From: Irpex lacteus
Taxonomy: Eukaryota > Basidiomycota > Agaricomycetes > Polyporales > Irpicaceae
DNA length: 64,000 nucleotides
Direction of reading: 5' to 3'
NCBI GenBank assembly: GCA_001986395.2
Contig: MQVO02000003.1
Coordinates: 806,001-870,000 of the forward strand
The notes under the pieces were generated by a model. That model was not told the DNA's origin. It ran no database searches and saw only the letters and a list, made by a program, of their open reading frames with translations. A program made the translations under genes and the position numbers. Shown in pieces: positions 1-11,348 of the stretch. Each line of letters begins with the position of its first letter. Positions within the stretch are counted from its first letter, which is position 1.

Positions 1-116
1 AGCCCGCGATATGTACCCGTGCTCTTGCGTTTTTTTCAGCGACAGCAGCGAGATGTACTCTCAATCGATGTGAGACCCACTCAAAGTCCTGTTCTAGAAA
101 TTGCCCATGTACGAGA

Positions 117-123
117 TATAAAA
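117..123 (+). promoter_or_regulatory. TATA box of the M28 peptidase gene
   Basis: A TATAAAA heptamer lies 55 bases upstream of the peptidase start codon at 178. The spacing suits a core promoter with a short leader. This is a sequence match only. Confidence 0.5.
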
Positions 124-177
124 GCCAAAGTGCCCGCAGTAGCGTTGACGGTGATAGCAAGTCACAACTGACCCGCC

Positions 178-1690
178 ATGCTTTCAATTCGTCTCTTCCT
201 AGGAGCCTTTGCGCTCTTCACCTCCGTCGCTCGTGCAGCCGTGACATCCATCCTGGCTGATGAGCTGATTGCTAGAGCAGACGCATCCCAATGCACCATA
301 GATGCGATATGGCCACCTGGTCCAGGCAGTGCCCTCCGACCACAACCCGTGCAACGAGACTTGGAAGACATCATCTCCCAGATCGACCCCAAGCGCGTCC
401 AAGCGATCATCACCAAGCTCGTCTCCTTCGGCACCCGCCACACGTTGTCAAGCCAGACCGATCCCGTACGAGGCATCGGTGCTGCTCGCGACTGGATAGC
501 AGCACAGATGCGCGGGTTCTCCGCTGAGGCACGCAGAGGTACCACCGTCACCGTCGACGTACCCAGCTACATACAGCAGCCAACAGGTAGCATCCTGTTC
601 ACGGTCAACATCAGCAACGTCGTCACCACCATCCAGGGCTCCGACGAGCCCAACCGGGTGTACATCATCACCGGGCACTACGACTCCAGGGTGACGAGCA
701 TCGACAACTTCACGGACGACGCCCCCGGCGCAGACGACGATGCGAGTGGCGTAGCAGTCGTCATGGAGCTCGCTCGCATTATGGCAACGCGCCCGCCGCC
801 ACGGGCGACGATAATGCTCGGAGCTGTCGCTGGGGAGGAGCAGGGGTTGTTCGGGTCGACTTTCTTTGCACAGCAGATGAAGAGCGCAGGGAAAGACGTG
901 CAGGGGATGTTCACGAACGATATCGTTGGCAGTCCAAGGGGGGATGAAGCGCTGGTGGATCCTAACAGCATACGCCTGTTCGCCCAGGGAATACCGTCGA
1001 CAGAGAACGCGACCCAGATCTCGAAGAGGGTGTCCATCGGAGGAGAGAATGATTCGACAGCTCGTCAGCTCGCTCGACATGCGCATGAAGTCGCATCTAA
1101 CGGGGCTACAGGGATGAGCGGTGAATTGAGATGGCGCTTCATGAATAGTTCTCCATGTACTGACCATAGATATTTTGCTAGTGCGCGTGGTGTATCGAGC
1201 TGATCGTTTCCTTCGAGGAGGCGACCACGAGCCTTTCCTCGAACAAGGCTTCCCTGCTGCTCGCTTCACAGAGCCACACGAGGACTTCGCCCACCAACAC
1301 CAAGACGTCCGCGTCGACTCCACAGGAAAACAGTTCGGTGATCTCATCGAGTTTGTCGACTTCAACTTTATCACGCGCGTTGCCAAAGTGAACGGCGCGG
1401 CCATCTGGTCGTTGGCACAAGCCCCAGGCACGCCCACGAACGTCAAGATTGATGCATCTGTCCTGACCAACAACAGCACGTTGACGTGGGATCTGGACAG
1501 TTCGCCCGCTGTTGCTGGGTACGAGATTGTCTGGCGGCCTACTGAAGAGCCGTTTTGGACGAATGTCATTCCTGTCGGTTTAGTCACGAAGGCGACGGTC
1601 GATGTTTCGAAGGACAACGCTGTATTGGGAGTAAGGGCAGTTGGGAAGAACGGTTATAGGAGCCCTGCTAGTTTCCCATTCCCTGGATAA
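178..1690 (+). CDS. Secreted M28-family zinc metallopeptidase (aminopeptidase-like)
   Basis: Two exons, 178-1120 and 1182-1690, joined across a 61 bp GT-AG intron, give 483 residues. The first 20 or so residues form a hydrophobic signal peptide ending near ARA. The M28 metal ligands can be followed in order: HYDSR (His), ADDDASG (bridging Asp), GEEQGLFG (catalytic Glu and ligand Glu), a downstream ND, and a C-terminal EPHEDFAH (His). A beta-rich tail with a fibronectin-III-like look follows ([18 protein letters not shown]). M28 enzymes remove N-terminal amino acids from peptides; with a signal peptide this one should act outside the cell in nutrient release. The exact substrate cannot be read from sequence. 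Confidence 0.88.
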
Positions 1691-1936
1691 GACAGTAATG
1701 GCAATACTCTATGTGAGCGGAAGTATTCAATGAATGTCTTTACACTGTAAACCGCGTTATGAATGCATACCTGATCTTCACACGATATGCAACTTATATC
1801 CTGTTGAAGAAAAGATGATATGATTGACATCACTGTGATGCATTGACGATGCAAACGCACGTTAGAATGTAGAAGGATAGATTATGACACCGGAAGCATA
1901 CAAAAATAGTGGAAATGACGTGCATCTCATCCGTGA

Positions 1937-3254
1937 TCACCCCTCCATGGCCTCTTGTTCCCGTATCTCTCTCTCCAGTCGATCACGTTCTGCTTGTCGA
2001 AGACGCATCAGAGTCAATGATTCATAATCCACTCCCTTGACGTTGGTATCAACGGGAGGGCGGCTCGAAGTATTACTACCAAGATCCGGCTGTAACCAAA
2101 AGTAAGTCCTCGCGATCGATTCATAGTACCAATCACTTACAAAAGTTGACGGGAAAGATGAAAACGGCGATGATGTCGAGGAAGCTGTAGCAGTCGCCGA
2201 GTGCTGGGGAGGGTTGGAAGGTGCTGGGACAGGTTCTTTGGTTGATAGACCGGGCTTGTTCTTTGTTTCACCGCCGAGCTTTCCCATCTTTTTGAGCCAA
2301 CCGATGAGCTCGGGTTCTTTGCCTTCAGCCCATGAGACCTCGACGTCCTGCAAACCACGCACTGAACTGCCTGAAGAGCAGACCGCAGCAAAGGCGTCTC
2401 CAATCTGTTTGAACGGGACAAGCGCGGTACCTCGCTTGGGTTTCTTCGGGGGAGCTGGCTTCAACGATATAACAATATCTGAGCTTTCGACCGAGCCGAA
2501 CGGTGCCAGAAGTTGGCCAAGGTCCTCGGTCCTCGTCAGAGTCGGTCGGGAAGATAATGTCCACTTTAGCTTTACGGTGGTGTCCAATGTCCCTATGAAC
2601 ATAGTGAGTCACTGCGCCAATAAGAAGGGGAATTAAACCTACCTAAAGCTGGGGGCTCTACTTCCATGGCATCTTCACGAGCCCTACGTCTTGCCTCTTC
2701 TTCCCGCCTCTGAAGCTCTTTCTCTCGCTCCTCCCTTAATCTTCGTCCTTCCTCCATTATCTGCTCGTTGTCTCGCCAAACCTGCTTCTGCTTCTCTTCC
2801 TTCTCTACCCGCGCTTTCTTGAACGCTTGTTCCCGCTCCTCTAGCTCATCAACGAGGTTCTTCCGCTTCGCGTCGTACTTCGCGTAACGCGCTTTGCGAG
2901 CATCTTTCAGACGTTGTTTGGCATCTAACGCCATTCGGCGCAAGGGGTCGAGCAGCAGCTCGTAGGCTTGATTAAGCTCATGGAACTTCCTTGCTGCAGG
3001 CGTCGTCAGTATCAAATATGACTTACAGATCATGAGAAACATACCCGCATCCGGATTATTTGGGTTCTATAGATATCTTTGTAAGAGATAAATTCTTGAG
3101 ATTCTCGGCAATACAAGCAAATGAAGTAACACACCCTGTCAGGATGGACCTTGAGTGAACGTTGGCGATAGGCGGTCTTGATCTCGGCCTCTGTAGCTTC
3201 CAAGCCTACGCCAATGAGCTCGTACGGGTTACCTTCCTCTTCGTTGGCCGACAT
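1937..3254 (-). CDS. DNAJC17: DnaJ/RRM protein of the DNAJC17 (Cwf23) type
   Basis: Five exons: 3254-3135, 3066-3045 (22 nt), 2993-2643, 2592-2141 and 2089-1937. The N-terminus is a J domain (NPYELIGV near residue 9, HPDR for the HPD motif, then PDAARKFHELNQAYELLLDP). A long charged coiled coil follows (KARYAKYDAKRKNLVDELEE), then an RRM-like segment (TVKLKW, then LLAPFGSVESSDIVI). This order, J domain, coiled coil, RRM, is that of DNAJC17 and fission yeast Cwf23, which are spliceosome-associated cochaperones. The 51 bp last intron is a multiple of three with no stop, so the unspliced frame stays open. Function is inferred from the architecture. Confidence 0.85.
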
Positions 3255-3547
3255 GTTGAGGGATAGCGAGATGTCAAGAAATTGTAGTGGTGGAGGTTAT
3301 GCACTGACAGTGATGAGCACAGTAAGTAGCTAAATGGGCGCTAATGCAAAGGCGTTGTGGCGTCGTAAATTCCCACGATAGTGCTGCCCTAGCCATGGCT
3401 TTGACTGCTATCGGTATCCAGAAAGCCATCGTAGTGAGCTGCATGAAGACATTCACAGCTAATTTTACGGCAAATCATTAATATGGATATGGGTAATGGA
3501 AGATAAGAAGTGTCGTGATGCTACAATAAATAAACAGACTGAGAACC

Positions 3548-4135
3548 TCAGCTTTTCTCGTCCCAACGTTCGAAGGAGCCTTCTGTTAGGCTGGTATTGT
3601 AAGACTCCTCGACGGTATCACATAAGTTGTCCAAATTATTGAGGGCTTCTAACAGGGCCTCTAACGAAGAGAGGTGGTCTGAAAGTTTCTGGCATGAGTA
3701 ATAGTACTGTGGGGTACACAACTGGATATACTGACCATACATCTGGATTCGTAGGTGGATGTGGTTTTCTGATGGATGTGGAACACTAGACGTATGTGTC
3801 AGTGTATCAGCCAAAACACAAGATACCATACTCTCAAGAGAAGCGCGGTAGATGGAAACATGGTGACCGTACCTGTATCCACAGAAAGACACCTTTGGGC
3901 TGTAAGGCAGATTCAAGGTATGTCAGCATGCACGGTTACCGAGGAAGGCTCCTACTTTTTCATGAGCATCCATCGCAAGGCGTTTCCGATAGTATGCGAT
4001 TCGTCGTATATTTGATAGGTGGCTGCAGACAAGTCTGCCTCAGCACCCTTAAGCTGTACGCGGTATATTAGCTTCAGGTACATCCAAATATATGTCTATA
4101 CACACAATCTGAATTTTTGGAGGTACCTCGCTCAT
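3548..4135 (-). CDS. RPC19: RNA polymerases I and III subunit AC19 (RPAC2)
   Basis: Five small exons (4135-4127, 4047-3956, 3899-3873, 3785-3736, 3678-3548) give 102 residues. The first exon holds only three codons (MSE). The spliced product contains the AC19 signature: SHTIGNALRWMLMKNP, then VSFCGYSVPHPSE and HIHLRIQMYD, ending in an acidic helical tail (EALLEALNNLDNLCDTVEES). AC19 pairs with AC40 to form the alpha-like dimer that nucleates assembly of RNA polymerases I and III. The protein is shorter than the yeast subunit (142 residues) because the N-terminal extension is missing. All junctions are GT-AG and in phase, so identity is firm. Confidence 0.88.
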
Positions 4136-4779
4136 GCTTATGACGGAAGGACAGTAGGTTAGAGCAACACAGGGCGCTAATTGGCACGCAAACTTCATCA
4201 AATGCGGAATATAAACAAGAGCAAATAAGGAGTCGCTGTGCAGGTCAGCGCCTTGGATGGCTTTTGGATCCGTTTGGCATGACTACCGTAGCAGACACTG
4301 ACTCTCACAATATGTTCTGTCGCCACGCTTCACAAGTTGTTCGCATCGATTGCTCAGGAAACAAGAATATTCGGGGATAGTGGAAACAACTGGAGAGCAG
4401 TCCAACAAGAGCGGTATGCAACACGTGCAAACAACCCGCGACCTTGCCATTGTCCACCGTCTCCACTGTCGGGCAGAACAAAGGATTTGCAGCCAACGCG
4501 ACAGACCGAACCAGATTTCCATAGTGTTTTCATTGCCGCTGTTGACTGTCTAGGCAACTCGCACATTGTCTTCATCGTGCTCCGATGTATATAAAACCCA
4601 TGTCTCTCCGTTGAGGTGATCAACCGTCCCTGCAGTCATCCACCTAACTTCTGGTCCACAGCGGCACTTCTTGTATATCATCTCAGGCAGAGCCTCTATT
4701 ATTGCGGATAACCTCATATTTCCTATACGTTTCGTCTATCGTCTTCTGCACTCATCTCGCAACTTGAAGCAAACATCGA
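4136..4779. other. Divergent intergenic region with a TATA box
   Basis: This 644 bp spacer separates RPC19 (minus) from the unknown gene at 4780 (plus). Short overlapping open frames on both strands show no recognisable protein. The only signal I can support is the TATA element at 4588-4596. Confidence 0.5.
4588..4596 (+). promoter_or_regulatory. TATA box upstream of the gene at 4780
   Basis: The sequence TATATAAAA lies about 190 bases before the predicted start at 4780. The distance implies either a long leader or an unseen 5' intron. Confidence 0.4.
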
Positions 4780-5449
4780 ATGCCTTCAGACAGCACGTGC
4801 ACCTACGCTACTTCCACCATCAGCCCAATGCTACCCCCTTTCCATTCGTTGGGTCTCTCCTCCATCAGAGAGATCAATGACCGTTTTACAGGCGATTGTG
4901 ACGAAGACGAGGTCAGTCCATAATATCTCCTTCATGTCATGTCACGTCATTGAATGTTGCCTGATATTTTAGCGTAACATGTCTGGGGATATTAGCCACT
5001 GGCACCGAAACCGTCAGAGCTCTGTCTCCTCTACAAGCTCCTCATGTACGACTTTTACGTCTACTACAGAGTATCAGCGCACTTCGTCTCCGATACTCGA
5101 CCGTGAAACACCCACTCCTCCGCCCGCTCGAGTCATGGCGAACGGGTTCAGTCTGGTCTTGACATCGTTCGACAAGGCGAACGCATTCGTGGTCGTACCA
5201 CCTGCTCAACCCTATGTCCCGGGCATTTCGAATCTATCGCGAGCGAAAGCCTCCACTATTTCCACGAGACCGAAATCGAGACGCAATCAAGCTCTTCTCC
5301 TTGTCGGGCCTGCAGTCGAACACCTCCGCCAGTCACGCATGCGTATCGCAAAGGGAGCAAGAATACATCCCTACTGCATTGTCTCGAACGCTCGTAGAAA
5401 CACCTCTACATCCCCCGAACCGTCAGCGCCTTCGGATATGCAAGATTGA
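4780..5449 (+). CDS. Uncharacterised protein, Ser/Thr-rich N-terminus with a basic C-terminal block
   Basis: Two exons, 4780-4911 and 4973-5449, give 202 residues across a 61 bp in-phase GT-AG intron. I do not recognise the family. The first half is Ser/Thr/Pro-rich and probably disordered. The second half looks structured: a hydrophobic strand-rich part (GFSLVLTSFDKANAFVVVPP) and a basic block (RRNQALLLVGPAVEHLRQ, then KGARIHPYCIV). No signal peptide or membrane span is visible. The block could bind nucleic acid or a partner protein, but no function should be assigned. The start was chosen as the first ATG that keeps the spliced frame open. Confidence 0.62.
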
Positions 5450-6063
5450 AGTTGAACACCCGGGCCAGTTTGTTTGTTTTCGAACGTCATTGTATACTAC
5501 GTACATCTTGTGTTATTATTGTATTGCTTATAGCCAGACATAAGTCACTGAATCTTGCCTTGGCACATAGCACCGGATTTGCTATGTGTGGATCTTACTG
5601 TATTTACATGTATCCTTACTATCGTCCTGACTACTAGATATCTTGATTGTTAGTTCTAGAGCCGGCGTCGTTACGTCGTACATACTTCTGCACATGCAGC
5701 GAGACGCAGGTGATGTATCCTGTCAGTGTCTTAGTCAGCCTTGTGGTCAGTCATTGTCATCGTGGCTCAGAAACGCCTCGTTTATTCAACACCGGAGGCC
5801 TTACTTCCGGACACCATTGTGGTGCCTGGTAGTCTCTTCGTACACGCATCCTCTACTCGTGCCACTGTCGCAACAGTGATGAGCAGCTGAAACCCGCCGG
5901 TCATTTCAGTACCGACTCCGACGAAGCCGTAAAGGTTGCGGTCAAAGAAACCTGAAGTTGTTTAAAAGAGGTCAATCTCAACGCTCAAGCAGGATTGCCA
6001 GTTTTCTTCCAACGACAGCCAGGTATACGTCATAAACCTGCTAACAGCACTTTCAGAACTACA
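5450..6063. other. Intergenic, no supported feature
   Basis: Open frames here are short, overlap on both strands and lack recognisable motifs. I see only the flanks of the genes on either side. Confidence 0.5.
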
Positions 6064-7436
6064 ATGCAGAACCTTACTCTTTGCGTGGCAAGACCCAGTT
6101 CAGGATTGAATCCGCACGTTCCAGTCTTGGTGTCTTCGCCAAAACCTCAGTTGCAAGACAACCAAGTCCTCATTGAGGTAGATAGATTTGGGTTCTCTGC
6201 TAACAATGTCACATACCAGGCATTGGGAGAGGCGCCTCATTTTCGGTAAAGTCAATAGAAATCTATGCGGTGGAGGTCAAACAGTGACATGATTTCTCAA
6301 CGGACAGGTACTTCGAATTCAACTCACCCCCGACGGTTGGTGATGTGTCACCGAGCACACACGGCCTTATTCCTGTCTGGGGATTCGGGACCATAGTGGA
6401 GAGCACACACGCCCAACTCTCTGTCGGTGAAAGGGTCTATGGGTACTTCGCACCAACCCGATACCTTCTGGTACCAGTGACGGACGTCAACAAGTACAAC
6501 TTCTACGTTCCACGTCCACATCTACCTGCAGGTGAATATATCATCCAGAGCTATGATTTGCATAGCAACTGCTTAATGACATCTGTGGCAGATCGAAGGC
6601 CTTACAACACTATTCGACGCTGTGCAACAGATCCGCAGTATGACCCGTCTCCCTTGAGTGAGGATCTAACAATGTTGTATCGTCCGCTGTTCTGGACGGC
6701 GTACTGGTGCGAAGATTGGTTCCATTCGTCGGCATACCGTGGCGCAACGGCGGTCCTTATTTCGTCTGCCTCATCCAAGACTGCCTTCTGTCTTGCCTAT
6801 CTCATCAAGAAACGGCGTGACAGCGGCAGCAACGTCAAGGTCATTGGTCTCACTTCCAAACGGAACGTGACATTTACCACCGGCCTCGGCTTATACGATG
6901 AAGTCTTGGACTACGAATCTCTCGAGTCCGCCGCCACCCTGCAGGATAAAGGCCATAAGTGGATTTACGTTGACGTGGCAGGGAACGATGAACTCAACGA
7001 CCGCATTCGAAAGCACTTCTCGCCTCAAAAGAATGTGCTAGCTGGCGTACAGCTCGGTCTGACAAACCTCTCACCATCAGCTCCGGCTGCTGCGACTACG
7101 CATTTCTCCACCAACACCTCACTGATCGACCCAAGTAAGGTCGAGCCTACCAACAATTTCAAGCTCGAGCAGTTCTTTATGCCAGAATGGCTCGCGGTTC
7201 GCCAGAAGCAACTGACCATAGAGCAAATCACTGGTATGCAGGCGCAGGCATGGAAAGAGTTGATGACGGACGGGAAAGATTGGGTGAAAATCAACCGAGT
7301 ATACGGTGGTACAGCTGTCGTTGATGCATACAAGACGATAGCGCAAAACGGGACAGATGCGGCTTCGGGATTGATCTGGAGTCTCTGGGATGGGCCGGAG
7401 TTAGGTCGGCAGGCCGTAGAGGGCAGTAAATTGTAA
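6064..7436 (+). CDS. DUF2855 family protein, MDR-like fold
   Basis: Three exons (6064-6245, 6308-6531, 6592-7436) give 416 residues. The start is the ATG before QNLTLCVARP. The protein follows the DUF2855 family from end to end: DNQVLIEVDRFGFSANNVTY, then IPVWGFGTIV, GERVYGYFAPTRYL, LYRPLFWTAYWCEDWF and ISSASSKTAFCLAYLI. The first half resembles the GroES-like domain of medium-chain dehydrogenases, and the SSASSKTA stretch sits where a nucleotide-binding loop would be, but the GxGxxG consensus is absent. The family has no settled biochemical role that I know of. The second intron is 60 bp and translatable, so the frame stays open without splicing. Confidence 0.8.
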
Positions 7437-8246
7437 CTGGGGTATGGCATCTGACCATACTTTATCAAGAGGCGTCACTTACCTTGTGCTGTTTGACAGA
7501 GCGACCACAATATGCGAAGCCAAGAGGAGTAGCACCGCATGAAACCACCAGTTCTTAAAATCTATAGCAGTTAGTCCCACAGCAATTTATCTATGACACT
7601 TGAACTCGTCACTATCGCGTATCATTAGTATGTGCGAGTTCGGTCTATGTTCTTCTCCTGTTACGATGAACGAAAAACTCCGGTGTGGCGTAGATACGTC
7701 ACCTTCAAATTACCAAAGTGTTTATGGTTACGCAACCAATACGTGCGTACCCAATGAGCCCAGAGGAGGCAAACCAGTCCATGTCAACTTGTACGGTGAG
7801 ATGATGCGAATAATCCTCGTAGAGGCAAATTATGTCTTCTTGGTGTTTGCGCTGTAGCTGATGGGAACAGTCAGTTACGGTTTAACCTGGTGCGTGGTAC
7901 TTCAATATTCTGCGATCCTTCGTACAACGTACGTGCGTTTTCTGCACGGGGCCTATGCAGGAAGTGGGATATGTTAGCATGCATGCTTCGGACCCGTACA
8001 AGTACGACATGCCCATGTGCTGTAGGCTTTGTTAAAGATGTACGTGCCGGGCGATAGCGAAATTGGACCTTCTAGCTTGATAGATTGACAAACGTGCATA
8101 TGGCGGGCCAGTCTACCAATATTCCGTTGTCATATGGCGCACTCTTGGAGATGATTCCGAAAAGGTATAAATTGACTGGCCTCAGATGGAGAGAAAGCAG
8201 CGGCCCCACCCACTGCTAAGCACTCCCCCAAGTCCATCCACTCGCC
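7437..8246. other. Intergenic, lysozyme promoter side
   Basis: An 810 bp spacer with no supported coding frame. The TATA box at 8167 belongs to the downstream lysozyme gene. Confidence 0.5.
8167..8172 (+). promoter_or_regulatory. TATA box of the GH25 lysozyme gene
   Basis: TATAAA lies 80 bases before the start codon at 8247, followed by a C-rich leader and ATG, a layout common in strongly expressed fungal secreted-protein genes. Confidence 0.55.
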
Positions 8247-9360
8247 ATGAACTTGAAGACGCTTTCTGCTTTCGTCGTGGCAGCCGCCTCCCTGGTTTCG
8301 GCCACACCTCTAGAGAAACGTGGTTCGATTCCAGGTATCGATGGTGAGCAGCAATATAACATTGCGCTCGGACATACGGAGGACTAATCCCGAACGCAGT
8401 CTCTCATTATCAAGGGTCTATCAACTGGAGCACCGTGAAGGCAAATGGTGTGCAATTTGTCTACATCAAGGCGACCGAAGGCACTAGTGAGTCTACCATC
8501 AAGGAATTCTATTTCTGATATAAGACTCACCTGGCGAACTCAGCCTACCAGGACCCCCAGTTCTCCAATGTGCGTGATAATTATCCCTTATCGAGACATC
8601 TTTCGCTGCTTGCTAATTCCTTGCCCACCAGAACTACGTAGGTGCTACCAACGTTGGCATCTACCGCGGAGGCTACCACTTCGCTCGCCCTAACCTGTCT
8701 TCCGGAGCCGCTCAAGCCAACTACTTCATTGCGCACGGTGGTGGATGGACCAGCGACGGGCGGACCCTGCCTGGCGCTCTCGACATAGAATGTAAGCCAC
8801 GGTTTCATACGGTTTGACAGCGGTGCCACTCACTATTTGTTTTTGAAAGATAACGACGATGGCGCCGAATGTTACGGTTTGAGCGCAGCGTCTATGGTCT
8901 CTTGGATCAAGGACTTCTCCAACACATATCACTCGAAGCTCGGAGTGTGCGTGTTCTAAGATATATTAATGATTTGACCACCTGCTGACTGCCGTGACCA
9001 TCAGGTACCCAGGCACGTTCTTTGAAATTATAGCATGACAGTTCCGTGTGCTGACAGTTACGTCGTATTTCCGTCATGCAGTGATTTACACCACTACCGA
9101 CTGGTGGACGACGTGCACCGGTAACAGCGCCGCTTTCGCGTCGACGAACCCTCTTTGGGTCGCACGCTACTCATCCAGCGTCGGTACTCTCCCGGCTGGC
9201 TGGAGTTACGAGACTTTCTGGCAATACGCCGACTCGGGCTCCAATCCCGGTGACCAGGATATCTTCAACGGTGACGCCGCTGGCCTCAAGAGGTGTGTAA
9301 TTGTCCTCTGCAGAACACCGCTGTGTCTGATTAATGTTGTGTAGGCTCGCGCTCGGTTGA
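8247..9360 (+). CDS. Secreted GH25 lysozyme (N,O-diacetylmuramidase)
   Basis: Eight exons: 8247-8343, 8400-8486, 8544-8569, 8632-8791, 8850-8946, 9005-9012, 9082-9292, 9345-9360; product 233 residues. A signal peptide ends near VSATPLEKR, where the KR also looks like a Kex2 site. The GH25 core is clear: PGIDVSHYQG with the conserved Asp, [26 protein letters not shown] with the catalytic Asp-x-Glu, [10 protein letters not shown] and PLWVARY. These enzymes cut the muramyl-glucosaminyl bond of bacterial peptidoglycan, so the role is likely bacteriolytic or nutritional. Exon six is only 8 nt and is followed by a GC-AG intron (9013-9081); both are needed to restore the family sequence VYPVIYTT. 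Confidence 0.88.
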
Positions 9361-9493
9361 TCGCCAGAAGATGCCAATTAATGGTATCCTGATCGTGGCG
9401 GAATAATAAGCAAAATAACGGGGATGCCTATGTGTACAACCAACCAGCTCATGTACAATTAGTGTCAATGTGCCACGGTGATTTATGAAGGCT

Positions 9494-11135
9494 TTAGGCC
9501 ATCTCGTCCACTTTCGAACGATGGATACAGAAGCCCTAAATGAAAGCGACGTGTCAATTATTTGGGATAATCGGTGTCTAACCCGGGCACTTACCGGTAC
9601 CACCCATTCCTTACAGCTGCAACATACTCCCGCCCAATCGTAATTGCCTAGTTTTGCGCCGCACTTCTTATTCGGACATATGATCTTACCCGACATGTGG
9701 CCCTGTTCGAGTATCGAGTCCATCCACTTGAGCTGTCAATCATCGCATTTAAACATACTTCGGTACAGATAACAAAACAACATAGCCTTACCGGCTCAAC
9801 GAAGTATCCCGAGCATTTCGGATTTGAGAGGATAGGGGATCCGCCCGTATTAGCAAGGGATGGAGACGGTGCTGGGATTACACTCAAGCCAGACCGCAAC
9901 GCGGCGATCTTCGGATTTGATGATAACTGTGCAGTGAGTTGGGAAGCGTGGGCAAGTCTTGGGGGATTGGCGGGATTGTTTTCCACGGGTGCTGCTGCGT
10001 TCTCAGACTCAGAGAGCTTCTTTGATATTGACTCGCCCAGATCAACCGCATTCTGAAAGTCGGCGGAGTCTAGATGCACCGATGATTCGGATGAGAGAGT
10101 AGTCGAAGTACTGGATGGTTCGGGAGAGCTAGCGAAAGAGGGCGATGGTATCACAGGTGAATACGATACTGCCGGGGTGGGAGGACTGAACTGCCCATGA
10201 TCCACCATGTGCTCACGCGTCGCCAACTCTTGCCTTACGATGAAAGGGTTAGCGGGGACAAATTCTTTGACAAGGATACGCTAAGCCTACCTGCATTTCT
10301 TACATCTAATACGTCGTTTGCTCGTTTCCGTTGTTGTCGGCGATGAACCGCTTGCGGATGGAGGATAATACATGACCGTGTTTTCGTCAAGCGTGACCTT
10401 TCCACCTATACACAGTAGATCGGTAAGCGTACAGATTACATGGAATGAGGTGCTTACTCTTGACGTCCTTGACCAGTTTCTCGAGGTAATACATACGAAT
10501 TCCCTTGTCATGCTGCGAAACGCTAAATGACGCTTTGTAAAATAGTTCCAGTTGCTTGAGGAAGCCAGGGTTTGGACTACGTTCTGTTGTTAATGTGACG
10601 TACTACTGAGTTTAAATAAAATACTGACTAGATTTGAGAACGGCTTTCCTTGATGAGATTCAGGGCGTCCGTAGGGGTTAGCTCTCGGCTGTACATCAAG
10701 TACGCAGCCACAATGGATGCGCTGCGACCTATAGTGCTCGTTAGGGACGCTACTGCATGAAATAAAGCATACGTACTAATGCCTGCGAAGCAGTGTACTA
10801 GCACGCCCCTTCCTTTATCCAGCTCGGCCTGAATAAACGCAATACAGGTTACGAAATGTTTGAGTATATCCTCTTCGTCCGTGTCGTCTAGGTCAATTTG
10901 AAGTCGAGTAAAGGTCTACTTTGAGTTGAAAATCAATACGTCATACACGGTCCAGCAAGAAGAGGAGACTCACCTCTTTGATGTTGACAGTTCCGCGCAT
11001 AACGGTCAAAATGCTATGGATGTTCTTCTGCTTCAGACTTTCTGTGTCCTGAGCATTTTCTAGGCTGCCCAGCCACAGACCAGGAACGACCTCGCTCATC
11101 TTGTAGTACCCATCCAAATTTGAATCCATATCCAT
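9494..11135 (-). CDS. YVH1: Dual-specificity phosphatase Yvh1 with C-terminal zinc domain
   Basis: Eight exons (11135-10974, 10915-10777, 10728-10629, 10576-10458, 10405-10291, 10233-9792, 9732-9595, 9535-9494) give 418 residues. The phosphatase loop is HCFAGISRSAS, with catalytic Cys96 and Arg102, preceded by the general-acid region LQIDLDDTDEED. After a Ser/Pro-rich linker comes the zinc-binding region that defines Yvh1: IRCKKCRQELATREHMV, then CPNKKCGAKLGNYDW, C-x2-C, and GFCIHRSKVDEMA at the end. Yvh1 is known to help release Mrt4 during 60S ribosome maturation. It diverges from GPI8 over about 210 bp. Confidence 0.92.
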
Positions 11136-11348
11136 TTCGTTCTGTACGTGGTGGTGAAGGCGAAAGCAAAGACGGAGGAAGAGTCATGCGAGGCTTGAGT
11201 ACATAATATGGCACCGAATTCCGAAGCGCCGTAGATTGATAGCATGGGTGATCCCGATCCTATCTGGATCTGCAGGTGCCTGTGAATTGACCCGCTTCGT
11301 CCTTCACAATTCCAGCCACAACAACGACCTCGAAGAGTGCAGAGAATA

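Noticed and set aside
448..1617. Long minus-strand open frame opposite the M28 peptidase.
   Set aside because: It is a shadow of a GC-rich coding strand; the plus frame carries the zinc-peptidase motifs.
8310..8330. B-box-like GGTTCGATTCC.
   Set aside because: It lies inside the first coding exon of the lysozyme, with no A-box or acceptor stem around it.
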